Assembly: GCA_947259365.1 (NCBI GenBank)
Contig: CAMYMC010000043.1
Span: forward strand, 1-64,000
Direction: 5' to 3'
Length of the DNA stretch: 64,000 nucleotides
Source of the DNA: an uncultured Acidimicrobiaceae bacterium
GTDB lineage: Bacteria; Actinomycetota; Acidimicrobiia; Spongiisociales; UBA5794
A model generated the notes under the pieces. That model had not been told where the DNA came from and did not search any database. It saw nothing but the letters and a program-made list of their open reading frames with translations. Position numbers and translations under genes: made by a program. This document shows, in pieces, positions 17,477 through 26,722 of this stretch; the first letter of the stretch is position 1; each line of letters begins with the position of its first letter.

Positions 17477-18501
17477 GGGCGCTCGTCAAGTCCCGCGCCG
17501 AGCCGGGGATTTGGATGGAGGACGTCGAGCCGCCCAAGGTCGGGCCGAACGACGTCCTCGTCGCCGTGGCGAAGTCGGCGATCTGCGGCACCGATCTCCA
17601 CATCGTCCGCTGGGACGAGTGGGCGCGGCGGACGATCCCGGTGCCGATGGCCGTCGGGCACGAGTTCATGGGCACGGTCGTCGAAGTCGGCTCCGAAGTA
17701 GAGCGGATCGGCGTCGGGCAGCGGGTGTCCGGCGAGGGCCACATCACCTGCGGCGTCTGCCGCAACTGCCGCGCCGGGAGGCGGCACTTCTGCCGCAACA
17801 CGATTGGCATCGGCATCGACCGTCCTGGCGCGTTCGCGGAGCTCGTCGCCATCCCTGCCTTCAACGCCTACCCGGTGCCCGACGAGATCCCGGACGAGAT
17901 CGCCACGATCCTCGACCCGCTGGGCAACGCCACCCACACCGCGCTCGCCTTCGACCTCGTCGGTGAGGACGTGCTCGTGACGGGGGCCGGACCGATCGGG
18001 ATGATGGCCGTCGCCATCGCCCGCCACGTCGGAGCCAGGTTCATCGTGGTCACCGACATCGTCGCTGCCCGTCTCGAGATCGTCGCCGGAATGGGCGCCG
18101 ACCGGGCGGTCGACGCCCGCACCGCCGACCTGCGGGCCCTCATGGTCGAGCTCGGCATGATGGAGGGCTTCGACGTCGGGCTCGAGATGTCGGGGGCGGC
18201 CGCCGCGCTCCACCAGATGCTCGAGGCCATGAACAACGGGGGCAACGTGGCGCTGCTCGGCATCCCCCCCACCGAGAGCGCCCCGATCGATTGGAACGAC
18301 ATCATCTTCAAGGGCCTCACGCTCAAGGGCATCTACGGGAGGCGGCTCTTCGAGACCTGGTACAAGATGATCGCCATGCTCGAGACGGGCCTCGACGTCA
18401 CCCCCGTCATCACCCACGCGTTCCCCGCCGCCGCGTTCCGGGAGGCGTTCGAAGTGGCGGCGTCGGGAGCCGCCGGGAAGGTGCTGCTGGAATGGGCGTG
18501 A
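17473..18501 (+). CDS. tdh: L-threonine 3-dehydrogenase
   Basis: This 342-residue zinc-dependent medium-chain dehydrogenase oxidises threonine to 2-amino-3-ketobutyrate with NAD. The catalytic zinc motif is ICGTDLHI followed by GHEFMG, and the structural zinc cysteines sit in [16 protein letters not shown]. The nucleotide loop is [13 protein letters not shown] near residue 160. The GTG start overlaps the kbl stop by 4 bases, so the two-step route from threonine to glycine and acetyl-CoA is encoded as one unit. Confidence 0.95.
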   Translation: MRALVKSRAEPGIWMEDVEPPKVGPNDVLVAVAKSAICGTDLHIVRWDEWARRTIPVPMAVGHEFMGTVVEVGSEVERIGVGQRVSGEGHITCGVCRNCRAGRRHFCRNTIGIGIDRPGAFAELVAIPAFNAYPVPDEIPDEIATILDPLGNATHTALAFDLVGEDVLVTGAGPIGMMAVAIARHVGARFIVVTDIVAARLEIVAGMGADRAVDARTADLRALMVELGMMEGFDVGLEMSGAAAALHQMLEAMNNGGNVALLGIPPTESAPIDWNDIIFKGLTLKGIYGRRLFETWYKMIAMLETGLDVTPVITHAFPAAAFREAFEVAASGAAGKVLLEWA

Positions 18502-18507
18502 GCCGGC

Positions 18508-19137
18508 TCAGGCCGGGTTGCCGACGCCTCCGGTGCACGAAGCCCCCGGCTCGGGCGCGAAGGGCCCGTCGGTGAACTCCTTCATGAAGCGGCGGAGCGC
18601 GACGTCGTCGTAGACGTCGAGTTCGAGCTGAATGCCCCACGCTGTCGCCATGAGTGGCGCGGGCTGGTCGGGGACCTCGCTGACCAGAACCTTGGTCCTG
18701 TTTCGTATGAGCCCACGCAGGTCATCGATCCTGTCCCCGCCCAGATCCTGCCGGTAGGTGATCCAGATGACGCCGTGCTCGAGGGCATGGAGCACGTTCT
18801 CGGTACGGACGGCTCCCTCGTAGAAGCCGCAGTTCTGCCACACGGCGTTGTGAGCACCGCCAACCGGGACCGCCACGTCGTACGCGATCGGCCCGTCGAT
18901 GTGGACCGGGTCACCGGGATCGATGAACTGCACACCGTCGGGGGGACCGTCCGGGAGGTCCTCGTCGCCGCCGCCGAGGAAGATCGCCGCCATGATGACG
19001 GCGACGACAGCGGCGCCCCCGAGATAGGCGAACCTCGTCGGCCACGGCGAACCCGCCTGCTGCGGGGTCGCCGTCCGGGCTCGCGTCGGCGCGGTGCGAG
19101 TTCCTGCTTTCGACTTCCTCTTCGGTGTGTTGCTCAT
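18508..19137 (-). CDS. DUF3105 membrane-anchored protein
   Basis: The protein has 209 residues. A basic N-terminus is followed by one membrane helix (~35-55), then an extracytoplasmic domain with the DUF3105 signature: VGGAHNAVWQNCGFYEG and LHALEHGVIWITYR. The conserved His and Cys residues suggest a metal or redox site, but the family function is unknown. The start is ATG 19137. It converges on tdh with a 6-base gap. Confidence 0.8.
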   Translation of the reverse strand: MSNTPKRKSKAGTRTAPTRARTATPQQAGSPWPTRFAYLGGAAVVAVIMAAIFLGGGDEDLPDGPPDGVQFIDPGDPVHIDGPIAYDVAVPVGGAHNAVWQNCGFYEGAVRTENVLHALEHGVIWITYRQDLGGDRIDDLRGLIRNRTKVLVSEVPDQPAPLMATAWGIQLELDVYDDVALRRFMKEFTDGPFAPEPGASCTGGVGNPA

Positions 19138-19203
19138 CCCGGATCTCTCGAATTGGCGGGCGTCGGCGACACGGTAACGGCTCCGCAGGGTTGTGGCGGA
19201 CGC

Positions 19204-20184
19204 TCAGTCGCGGATCCGCAGCACGACCTTGCCGGTGGCCCGCCGCTCCAGCATCGCCCGAAACGCATCACGGTGTTCGTCGAGAGCGAACACGTCGGTG
19301 ACCCGGGGGGCGATCCGGCCCTCCGCATACATGGCGGTGAGCTCTTCCATGTTCCGGCGCGCCGACGCCGGGTCCCGCTGCAGCCACGTACCCCAGAACA
19401 CGCCGACCACCGAGTACCCCTTCAGCAGCGGCAGGTTGAGCGGGATACTCGGGATCTCGCCGGCGGCGAATCCGATGACGAGATACCGACCGCCCCACGC
19501 CGTCGAGCGAAGCGCCGGCTCGGTGACGCTACCGCCGACCGGGTCGTAGACGACGTCGACGCCGCGCCCACTGGTGAGGTCCTTGAGCGCCGAGCGGAGG
19601 TCCGCCGTCGTGTAGTTGACGGTTTCGTCTGCGCCGAGGGAGCGGGCAAACTCGAGCTTCTCGTCGGTCGATGCGCAGGCGATGACCGTCGCCCCCATCG
19701 CCTTGCCCAGCTGGACCGCCGCCGACCCGACGCCGCCCGCCGCCCCGAGCACCGCGAGCGTCTCTCCCGGCTCGAGCTCCGCCCGCTGCTTGAGAGCGTG
19801 GTACGAGGTCCCGTAGGTGAAGGCGAGCGCGGCGGCCTGGTCGAACGGCATGCCCGCCGGCTTGGGGAACACGTGGGTGGCCGCAGCCACGGCCCGCTCG
19901 GCGAACGCGCCGGTCAGGCTCACGAAGATCACCTCGTCGCCCGTCGCGAAGCCTGAGACTCCGCCTCCCGCGCCGGCGACGACGCCGGCACCCTCCCCAC
20001 CGGGGACGAAGGGAAGCTCGGGTCGATGCTGGTAGAGCCCCTGGACGAGGAGCAGGTCCGGGAAGTTGAGCCCGGCCCCCTTCACATCGACGAGGACATC
20101 AGCGTCGCCCGGCACCGGGTCGGGCTGATCCCCGACGACGAGGTCGTCGATCGAACCCAACTCGCTGCAGACCACCGCCCTCAC
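19204..20184 (-). CDS. NADPH:quinone oxidoreductase-like (zinc-free MDR) protein
   Basis: This 326-residue medium-chain reductase lacks the catalytic zinc ligands. It has GLNFPDLLLVQGLYQ near residue 45, the cofactor loop VLGAAGGVGSAAVQLGKAMG near 145 and a C-terminal GKVVLRI. Such enzymes reduce quinones or enoyl groups with NADPH. The GTG start overlaps the stop of the MaoC-like gene (GTGA), so the two form an operon. Both would fit acyl-CoA or ketone metabolism. Confidence 0.85.
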   Translation of the reverse strand: MRAVVCSELGSIDDLVVGDQPDPVPGDADVLVDVKGAGLNFPDLLLVQGLYQHRPELPFVPGGEGAGVVAGAGGGVSGFATGDEVIFVSLTGAFAERAVAAATHVFPKPAGMPFDQAAALAFTYGTSYHALKQRAELEPGETLAVLGAAGGVGSAAVQLGKAMGATVIACASTDEKLEFARSLGADETVNYTTADLRSALKDLTSGRGVDVVYDPVGGSVTEPALRSTAWGGRYLVIGFAAGEIPSIPLNLPLLKGYSVVGVFWGTWLQRDPASARRNMEELTAMYAEGRIAPRVTDVFALDEHRDAFRAMLERRATGKVVLRIRD

Positions 20185-20642
20185 TGGACGACCGAGACGC
20201 CGAGCCACTCGGCGACGAGCGCCGGCTTGGCCTCGCCTTCGATCTCCACGACGACCTCGTACTTGACGAGCCACTGGCCCGGGGAGCGCTCGGTGACATC
20301 GCGCACCGTGGCCCGGGCCCGCACCCGGGAGCCGACCTTGACCGGCGTCAGGAAGCGCACCTTGTCCAGGCCGTAGTTGATCCCCATCACCGTGCCCTCG
20401 GGCATCAACATGAAAGCGGCGCACATCCGGGTGATCAGGGACAACGTGAGGAAGCCGTGGGCGATCGTCGTGCCGAAGGGGGTCTGGGCCGCCAGCTCCG
20501 GGTCGACGTGGATGAACTGATGGTCGAACGTGACCTCGGCGAACCGGTCGATGCGGCCCTGGTCGATCTCGAGCCAGTCGGAAGGACCGAGGTCCCGGCC
20601 CACCATGCCGGGAAGGTCGGCAATCGGAACGGCTGTGGTCAT
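20181..20642 (-). CDS. MaoC-like (R)-hydratase / NodN family protein
   Basis: This 153-residue hot-dog-fold protein has the hydratase 2 signature FAEVTFDHQFIHVDPELA (Asp/His catalytic pair) and TTIAHGFLTLSL. Family members hydrate trans-2-enoyl-CoA to (R)-3-hydroxyacyl-CoA or act on related thioesters. The start is ATG 20642, with GGAG six bases upstream; ATG 20654 is an alternative. It overlaps the downstream reductase gene by 4 bases. Confidence 0.85.
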   Translation of the reverse strand: MTTAVPIADLPGMVGRDLGPSDWLEIDQGRIDRFAEVTFDHQFIHVDPELAAQTPFGTTIAHGFLTLSLITRMCAAFMLMPEGTVMGINYGLDKVRFLTPVKVGSRVRARATVRDVTERSPGQWLVKYEVVVEIEGEAKPALVAEWLGVSVVQ

Positions 20643-20785
20643 CAGGGGCTCCAAAGTGGCGGATGGCAGCGACGCGGCGTGAGTCTAGGAGGCGGCACCC
20701 GGTGCGGCATGATGGAGCCGGCTGCCGGCGCGGCGCTGCAGTCCTACCGGTATCGTGGCCGCGCCCGCCACCCTTCGACCGCACC

Positions 20786-21619
20786 ATGAGCGCCCGCAGC
20801 TTCCTCTTCGTACCCGGCGACCAGCCAGAGAAGCTGGCAAAGGCGAGAGCCCGCGGCGCCGACGCCGTCATCGTGGACCTCGAGGACGCGGTCGTTCCGG
20901 AGCGCCGCGATGCCGCTCTCGCCATCACCACCGACTGGATGAGCACCGTCGACGGCCCGGGCTCGGACATCTGGGTGCGCGTGAGCAGCGCAGCCGATGG
21001 GGCCCGGCAGCTCGCCGCATTCGGCACGCCCTCTCTCGCCGGCGTCGTCGTGCCGAAGATCCGCAGCGCCGCGGAGCTCCACCCCCTCGGTGAGACGGGC
21101 GTAGCCCTCGCCGTATTCATCGAAACGGCGAGCGCAGTGCTCGAGTGCGCCTCCATCGCCGCCGCAGACGGGGTCGCCCGCCTCGTCATGGGTGAAGCCG
21201 ACCTCGGGGCCGACCTCGGGCTCGACCCGGGGGGACACAGCCCGGGGTGGCTGCCCATCCGCACCCACGTCGTCGTGGCGTCGGCAGCCGCCGGTCTCGA
21301 CCCGCCGCTGGGCCCGGTCGATCCCGACTATCGGGACCTGGAAGCGCTCCGGGCCGGCACGGGGTCGCTACGCGACCTGGGCTTCGGCGGACGCTGCTGC
21401 ATTCACCCCGCACAGGTCGATGTCGTCAACGACGTGTTCACCCCGAGCACAGAGGACATCGGTGTCGCGTCCCGCCTCGTCGCCGCCTATGACGCCGCCG
21501 TGACATCGGGTACGGGAGTCATCGTGGCCGAAGACGGGTCGATGGTCGACGAGGCCTATGTGCGCACCGCCCGCCGCACCCTCGACCTCGCCCGCCGGGC
21601 CGGGCTGCTCGACGCCTGA
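20786..21619 (+). CDS. CitE-like CoA ester lyase
   Basis: This 277-residue TIM-barrel protein is of the HpcH/HpaI and citrate-lyase-beta type. Motifs are SFLFVPGDQPEKLAKA at the N-terminus, VIVDLEDAV near residue 30, VVVPKI near 87, FIETASAVLE near 108 and GGRCCIHPAQVDVVN near 208. Such stand-alone proteins cleave malyl-, citramalyl- or hydroxymethylglutaryl-CoA-type esters. It is divergent from the MaoC/reductase pair, so a shared CoA-linked pathway is possible. Confidence 0.85.
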   Translation: MSARSFLFVPGDQPEKLAKARARGADAVIVDLEDAVVPERRDAALAITTDWMSTVDGPGSDIWVRVSSAADGARQLAAFGTPSLAGVVVPKIRSAAELHPLGETGVALAVFIETASAVLECASIAAADGVARLVMGEADLGADLGLDPGGHSPGWLPIRTHVVVASAAAGLDPPLGPVDPDYRDLEALRAGTGSLRDLGFGGRCCIHPAQVDVVNDVFTPSTEDIGVASRLVAAYDAAVTSGTGVIVAEDGSMVDEAYVRTARRTLDLARRAGLLDA

Positions 21620-21632
21620 GGCGGCCTCAGGC
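21614..21632. terminator. bidirectional hairpin terminator
   Basis: GCCTGAGG and CCTCAGGC form a perfect 8-bp stem with a 3-base loop. It spans the stop codons of the convergent CitE-like and DUF5996 genes, so it could end both transcripts. Confidence 0.5.
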
Positions 21633-22439
21633 GGTCAGCGTCGGGGCCGCGGCGTCGAACACCGCCTTCGCGTACTCGAGCACCTTGCGGGGACCCTCGG
21701 CGTCGTCGGCCACCGCGGAATAGGGCAGCATCGTCCCCTCCCAGCCCTCGGTGTGCCACACCGCGCCGTGGGGAAGCTCGACGCCAACCAACGCATCGGC
21801 GTCGAACGGCCACGGGTTCGAGTAGAAGTACGCGTCGCCGGCCGGGTACCAGCCGAGGTTGAGCTGGGACGGAAGCTCCTCGTCGCCGTGCGTTTCGGTC
21901 CTCGTCCCGTACCACTCGAAGGCGAGGTCGAAGCCGTGGGGCCACACTTGGACGGGACCGACACGGCCCTCAAGACCGGAGCGGTGCTGCTCGAGCACGT
22001 AGCCGACGCCGACGAGGGCATCGAAGAAGACCTTCGCCGCCGTCGGGTCGTACTCGCGGGCCTCGTCGCTCTCGAACTTCTCCCGCACGTAGTCGCCGTC
22101 GAGACCGAGCTCGGCGACGGTGGCGATGAGCCGGTTCCCGAACTCGGTGCCGGTGAGACCCTCGGTCATCGGGATCGACTTCGTCGCCCCGGTGCTCGTG
22201 TCGATGGCCACCTCGTGACTCCGCAGGTCCATCCGGATCTGGAACGTGCCTCCCCGGGGCAGGGGCATCGTGTCGGTCACGAGCCCGTCCGGTCGCACTT
22301 CGAGGCTGATGTGCCACCACTTGGGGTGGGCGATGGCGTGAAGACGCGGGATCACCCCTACGGCGTTGGCGTAGACGTGGAGCGTCGCCCGGGTCGGCTC
22401 CCAGTTCTCGGGCAAGGTGGGGAATTGGAACTCGGGCAT
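21627..22439 (-). CDS. DUF5996 family protein
   Basis: This 270-residue soluble protein has the DUF5996 pattern: LPENWEPTRATLHVYANAVG near the start, HPKWWHISLEV, an Asp-Leu-Arg-Ser-His segment, WPHGFDLAFEW and LGWYPAGDAYFYSNPWPFD. Its biochemical role is unknown. The start is ATG 22439, with GGGAG a few bases upstream. It converges on the CitE-like gene. Confidence 0.75.
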   Translation of the reverse strand: MPEFQFPTLPENWEPTRATLHVYANAVGVIPRLHAIAHPKWWHISLEVRPDGLVTDTMPLPRGGTFQIRMDLRSHEVAIDTSTGATKSIPMTEGLTGTEFGNRLIATVAELGLDGDYVREKFESDEAREYDPTAAKVFFDALVGVGYVLEQHRSGLEGRVGPVQVWPHGFDLAFEWYGTRTETHGDEELPSQLNLGWYPAGDAYFYSNPWPFDADALVGVELPHGAVWHTEGWEGTMLPYSAVADDAEGPRKVLEYAKAVFDAAAPTLTA

Positions 22440-22563
22440 CGGTAGCTCCCTCGTCGCGTCGATCGATCCTCTCAGCACGTCGCGTATGTGAATCATTCCC
22501 GGCCCGACGGGGGTCAACTCGCCGGCGCAGGCTGCCGATGATGCAGCGACCGAGGGGAACGCC

Positions 22564-23586
22564 ATGAAAGCCGCCCTAGAGGCACCGCCGCAGTCGGCGA
22601 CGACGGCCCCGCCCGCGTCTGCCCCACCGGAGGGCGCGGTCACGAGGCTGCGCTGGGCCATCGCCGCCCTCGTCCGCTGGGGCCTCATGGCGCTGCTCGT
22701 GGTTGCGGCCCCCATTGCCCTCCTCGCCTGGTCGGTCCTGCCCCGCGTCACGAGCCCCGAAGCCCTCGCCTCCGAAGCCGTGGAGCTCGGCATCAGCGAA
22801 GCCGCCCGAGAGGCGCTGGTGGATCGGCTCGCAGTGAGGGTCGCCGAGGGAGACGGGGACCTGGCCGTGTCCGATGTGCGTGGAGTCCTCTCCCGAAGCA
22901 TCTCGCAGACCTGGTTCGATACCGAGCTCGCCTCGGTGGCTGCGACACTCGAGGGCTGGCTCGACGAGAGCGGGCTCGCCCCGCCGGATCTCGCTGTAGA
23001 TCTCGTGCCCGTGAAAGGGTCGCTGGCGTCGGACCCGGCGGCCGTGGCACTGACGGCCGGAGTAAGCGGTTGCTCCCGAGCCGAATGCCCGGATCCGACC
23101 GCCGACGAGGTGATCGTGTCCCTGCCGGACACGATCGACCTCCTCGACCGGGGTTCGGACGCAGACGGCGACCTGTTCGCCGCCCGTGACCGGATCCAGA
23201 CCCTCGGCAACGTCCTCTCCGCCGTCCCCTACGGGCTCGCAGTCGCCCTCGGCCTGCTGGCGCTGTCGGCGCGCCGCGGCAGCCGTCTCGTATGGCTCGG
23301 GAGCGCCCTCGTCGTCATTTCGGTTCCCCTCCTCGTCGTGGTCGCCTCCGCCCCCGGCGTCGCCGCGACGCTGATCGCCGGTGCCGTCCCCGCCGAGTTC
23401 GCCCTCGAGACCGACGGCCTGTCGGCCCTCTTCTCGTGGGCGACGCGCCCCGCCTGGGTCACCGGTCTGGTCCTGGCATCGACCGGCGCCGCGGCACTCG
23501 GCGTCTCGGCGGTTCGCGGCGTCACCCGCCATCGCAACGGATCTACTCATATGGATCGGGGCCGAGCAGCGCTCTACTCCGGCTGA
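22564..23586 (+). CDS. hypothetical membrane protein
   Basis: The protein has 340 residues. An N-terminal Pro/Ala region and one membrane helix (~38-58) are followed by an extracytoplasmic domain of ~150 residues with two cysteines (SGCSRAECPDP), then three or four helices. The layout (helix, extracellular alpha domain ending in an Asp-rich stretch, helices) resembles actinobacterial membrane proteins of unknown role. Its last 13 bases overlap the convergent glycosylase gene. Confidence 0.5.
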   Translation: MKAALEAPPQSATTAPPASAPPEGAVTRLRWAIAALVRWGLMALLVVAAPIALLAWSVLPRVTSPEALASEAVELGISEAAREALVDRLAVRVAEGDGDLAVSDVRGVLSRSISQTWFDTELASVAATLEGWLDESGLAPPDLAVDLVPVKGSLASDPAAVALTAGVSGCSRAECPDPTADEVIVSLPDTIDLLDRGSDADGDLFAARDRIQTLGNVLSAVPYGLAVALGLLALSARRGSRLVWLGSALVVISVPLLVVVASAPGVAATLIAGAVPAEFALETDGLSALFSWATRPAWVTGLVLASTGAAALGVSAVRGVTRHRNGSTHMDRGRAALYSG

Positions 23587-24371
23587 CAGCCGGGGCACCA
23601 CCACGCCGACCGCGCCCCGATATCGCCACGGCGCACGATCGAGCCGCAGCGGTGACAGGGAAGCCCGTCGCGGTGGTATACGTAGCGCCGCTCGTCTTCG
23701 TCGAGGTCGCCGCGCCGGCGGGCACCGACGTCTCCCAGCCGGACGGTGACGATCCGCCCCAGGCGGAGCCCGAGCCGGAGCTGCGCCCCGGCCGTCCGCC
23801 ACAGGCAGTCGCCCCGGTCGTCGGACAGGTTTCTCGCCGGCGTCGTCGGGTGGATGCCGCAGAGAAAGAGGATCTCGGACCGGTACACGTTCCCGATGCC
23901 GGCGATGACCGCCTGGTCGAGGAGCACTGCGGCGATCGGCGCCCGCCGCCGGCCCAGCGCGGCCGCGAACTCGCGACGGCCGCCCCGGCTTCGCAGCGGG
24001 TCCGGCCCCAATGCTGCCGTGACCGCCGCCGCTTCGTCCGTCGTGATCACCCTGCAGGTCATCGGCCCGGAGAGATGGGCGGCGGCGGATCCGTTCGAGA
24101 TGACGAGACGGGTGGCGGGCGTTGGCTCCGGGACGTCACGGATGTAGCTGGGGAAGCGCCCGATGAGCCCGAGATGAACGTGGAGGACGTCGTCGCCGAA
24201 CCGGTAGAAGAGGTGCTTCCCGTACGCATCGGCGCCCTCGAGCACCCGCCCGTCGATGGCGGCGGCACCGGCGGCGAACCGTCCTTGGGGAGAGCTCGCC
24301 GCCACCGGGGCCCCGGCGAAGAGAGCGTGGTGGCGTCGGGCGAGGCGATGGATCGTGTGGCCTTCGGGCAT
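23574..24371 (-). CDS. Fpg/Nei-family DNA glycosylase
   Basis: This 265-residue protein begins MPEGHTIHRLARR, with the catalytic Pro2/Glu3 after removal of Met. The helix-two-turn-helix segment LLDQAVIAGIGNVYRSEILF is present, as is a C-terminal zinc finger with CHRCG and CPGCQ. The PEGHT start is typical of the Nei2 group rather than Fpg (PELPE). Such enzymes remove oxidised bases and nick the abasic site. ATG 24371 is used because the active site must be at the extreme N-terminus. Confidence 0.9.
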   Translation of the reverse strand: MPEGHTIHRLARRHHALFAGAPVAASSPQGRFAAGAAAIDGRVLEGADAYGKHLFYRFGDDVLHVHLGLIGRFPSYIRDVPEPTPATRLVISNGSAAAHLSGPMTCRVITTDEAAAVTAALGPDPLRSRGGRREFAAALGRRRAPIAAVLLDQAVIAGIGNVYRSEILFLCGIHPTTPARNLSDDRGDCLWRTAGAQLRLGLRLGRIVTVRLGDVGARRRGDLDEDERRYVYHRDGLPCHRCGSIVRRGDIGARSAWWCPGCQPE

Positions 24372-24447
24372 CGGGGGCACGCTAGTTGGAGCCGAGCCGG
24401 CGGATCACAGCGGCGGGGCATGCCGATCGTTCGTTAGCCTGCCGGCG

Positions 24448-25047
24448 ATGGACGACGCGATGCGCCTCGCCGCCGCGCAGCTCGGCCGGATGCGCGGCAT
24501 GACCCGCTTCTACCACGAGCGCTTCTTCTCTGACATCCGTTTCGCCACGATCGCGACCCTGGCGCTCTTCGCCCTCGCCTTCTGGGAAGCACCCGACGCG
24601 GTGGTGCTCGTGCCCGTGGTCGCCCTCATCGGCGCGGTGACGACGGCGTTCGACGCCTCGTACCTCGTCTTCGCCAGGCAGTACGCGGCCCGGCTCGAGG
24701 ACGAGCTCAACCGCGCCGTGGGCCGCACCGTCCTCGTCGGCGCCGAGCTCGAGGCCGCCTACCTGTTCCCGCTCGACGAGCGCAAGATCGTCACCGCCCG
24801 CTTCGGTAGGGACTTCACGTGGTTCGGTTTCGCCACGCTCTTCTACACCGGGGTGGGCGCAACGGCGTTCGTGTTCGGCCTCGTGCTCGCGATGCATCGC
24901 CTCGCCGATCATGGTGGCGGCTGGCTCGCCGCGTACCTCGCCGTTCTTGCCGCCGCGACCGTCGCCGCACTCGCAGTGGGGTTGTGGTGGTTCACCGGCG
25001 GCGAGGGTGAGCGACGACTCCGCGCCGTGCTCGACGCCGCGTTCTGA
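24448..25047 (+). CDS. hypothetical membrane protein
   Basis: This 199-residue protein has four hydrophobic helices in two pairs (~30-72 and ~128-180), separated by an Arg/Glu-rich amphipathic stretch. No motif of known function was seen. The start is ATG 24448. It is divergent from the glycosylase gene across 76 bases. Confidence 0.5.
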   Translation: MDDAMRLAAAQLGRMRGMTRFYHERFFSDIRFATIATLALFALAFWEAPDAVVLVPVVALIGAVTTAFDASYLVFARQYAARLEDELNRAVGRTVLVGAELEAAYLFPLDERKIVTARFGRDFTWFGFATLFYTGVGATAFVFGLVLAMHRLADHGGGWLAAYLAVLAAATVAALAVGLWWFTGGEGERRLRAVLDAAF

Positions 25048-25099
25048 GCAGCAGCGAAACAACCGTGTGATCAGGGTGCGTGTCTGGACCGGTACTCCG

Positions 25100-25383
25100 C
25101 CAGAGCAGGTGGCTCTCCAGACCGTCGGCGGCGGTGGTCGGCAGCGGCGCCCCGTCGCGCACCGCGGCGACGAACGCTTCGATGAGCCCCCGATCCCCTC
25201 CCCCATGACCCCCCGACGCAGTGCCCACCACCACCGCGTCGACCTCACCGGTGGCGTGGTCGACGACCCCGATCTCGGAGGGGGTCCCGCACCGGGCCCG
25301 CAGCGTGCCTCGGTCCCGTCGGAGCGCATCGTGCGGCTCTCCTCGTGGGAGTGACCGACCATTGCCAGCACGTTGGGGTCGAC
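25100..25383 (-). pseudogene. 3' remnant of a Gfo/Idh/MocA-type sugar oxidoreductase
   Basis: Two minus-strand frames, joined by a one-base shift near 25313, give the end of a Gfo/Idh/MocA enzyme. They read VDPNVLAMVGHSHEESRTM, then GTLRARCGTPSEIGVVDHATG, GGHGGGDRGLIEAFVAAV and LPTTAADGLESHLL. The nucleotide-binding half is absent and the frame is broken, so this is a dead fragment. Its upstream edge meets the remnant of another gene at about 25384. Confidence 0.6.
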
Positions 25384-25384
25384 G

Positions 25385-25561
25385 ATCTGGGACCGGCTCG
25401 AGCGGCTGGCGCCTTCGGTGCGGGGGGAACTCGAACTCACCGAGGCGATCGCGGCGCTCATCGAAGACGGGTGTCGCGTCGTCGCCGCCGACGTGCTGGG
25501 ACCGTGGTTCGACATCGGGACGCCGGAGAGCCTCGCCGCCGCGAACAGCGTCTACGGATGA
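25385..25561 (+). pseudogene. 3' remnant of a sugar nucleotidyltransferase
   Basis: About 58 codons match the C-terminal end of RmlA/GlmU-type nucleotidyltransferases: IWDRLERLAPSVRGELELTE, IAALIEDGCRVVAADV and GPWFDIGTPESLAAAN. The catalytic N-terminal two thirds are missing, and no upstream continuation exists in any frame. It begins where the oxidoreductase remnant on the other strand begins, so the 5' parts of two divergent genes appear to have been lost in one deletion. Confidence 0.6.
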
Positions 25562-25610
25562 GCACCGTCGCCGTCGGGTACGGTGACACCGGGCGAGTTG
25601 GAGGAGCGAC

Positions 25611-26003
25611 ATGAACCCCGAATTCGACGCAGTCGGGATCGTCGTCGAGGAGATGGCGCGGTCGCTCTCGTTCTACAGGGCCCTCGGTCTCGAGATCCCT
25701 TCCGAGGCCGACCGGGAACCGCACGTCGAGGTGGCGTTGCCGACAGGGCTACGCCTCATGTTCGACACGGTCGAGCTGATGCGTGGCTTCGACGCCGGGT
25801 ACGTCTCGTCTGCGGGGAGGGGAGGCATTTCGCTCGCCTTCCGCTGCGACTCGGTCACCGACGTCGACCGCCTCCACAACGAACTCGTCGCGGCCGGCTA
25901 TCGCTCGCACCTCGCCCCGTTCGACGCGTTCTGGGGTCAGCGGTATGCAACGATCGACGACCCGGACGGCAACCCGGTCGACCTCTTCGCCCCGCTCAGT
26001 TAG
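25611..26003 (+). CDS. VOC-family (glyoxalase-like) protein
   Basis: This 130-residue protein is made of two beta-alpha-beta-beta-beta units. The start is ATG 25611, with GGAGGAG six bases upstream. It has FDAVGIVVEEMARSLSFYRA at the N-terminus and the late motif RYATIDDPDGNPVDLFAP. The family includes glyoxalases, dioxygenases and resistance proteins. The usual metal-binding Glu near the end is not obvious, so the activity is open. Confidence 0.8.
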   Translation: MNPEFDAVGIVVEEMARSLSFYRALGLEIPSEADREPHVEVALPTGLRLMFDTVELMRGFDAGYVSSAGRGGISLAFRCDSVTDVDRLHNELVAAGYRSHLAPFDAFWGQRYATIDDPDGNPVDLFAPLS

Positions 26004-26153
26004 CCCGCTCGGGTCGCGCTCGACTGGCGCTGGCCGCCGATCCGCCTAGCATCTCGGCCGGCACCCGGCTCGGGTGCTGCTACCGCCCCGACACGATCCT
26101 GCTCCTGCGCGCCCGGGGTCCCGGTGCGCAGACCCCAGAGGATTCCCACCACC

Positions 26154-26720
26154 ATGCCAACCATCTCGATTCGGCTCGTCGCTGCCGTCATCGTCGCCGT
26201 CGTCGGTCTCCCCTCTGCCCCGATACCGCAGGCCCTCCATGAGGCGGCCGACAGCCTCGTTGCGCCGCCTTCCGAAGCCGGACCCGGCGAGGCGCCGCTC
26301 GGCGACCTCGTCGCGGCCGTGCCGGGCGATGGTGGAGCCGGCGACCTGCGGGGAGCCGCACTCGGCGAATCGCCCCCGCTTGCCCCGGGCCGAGCCGGGA
26401 CTCCATCCAGAGAGTTCGCTGCCGACGTAGAGCGCTGGCGGTCCCTCGTCGCCTTGCACTTCCCCGACGGGTGGACCGATTGGGCGCTGCGGATCATCGC
26501 GTGCGAATCCGGCGGGAACCCCGCGGCGAAGAACCGCCGCTCGTCCGCCACCGGCCTCTTCCAGTTCCTCCGCTCGACGTGGAACTGGGTCTCGGAGGAG
26601 ACGGGAGCCCCGCGATTCCGCGACGGCGGCCCGCAGCGGCCGTGGTGGAACGTCCGCAACGCGGCGTGGCTCCTCGACAACGGCGGGCCGGGCCACTGGG
26701 AGTGCCGCGCCCGGCGGTGA
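26154..26720 (+). CDS. secreted lytic-transglycosylase-like protein
   Basis: The protein has 188 residues. A signal peptide (~1-26) is followed by a low-complexity Ala/Gly/Pro region, then a lysozyme-like domain (~95-188). The catalytic Glu sits in ALRIIACESGGNPAAKN, and SSATGLFQFLRSTWNWVSE follows, as in SLT/Rpf-like muralytic enzymes. It would act on peptidoglycan outside the cell. ATG 26154 fits the signal peptide better than the GTG at 26124. Confidence 0.75.
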   Translation: MPTISIRLVAAVIVAVVGLPSAPIPQALHEAADSLVAPPSEAGPGEAPLGDLVAAVPGDGGAGDLRGAALGESPPLAPGRAGTPSREFAADVERWRSLVALHFPDGWTDWALRIIACESGGNPAAKNRRSSATGLFQFLRSTWNWVSEETGAPRFRDGGPQRPWWNVRNAAWLLDNGGPGHWECRARR

Positions 26721-26722
26721 CG

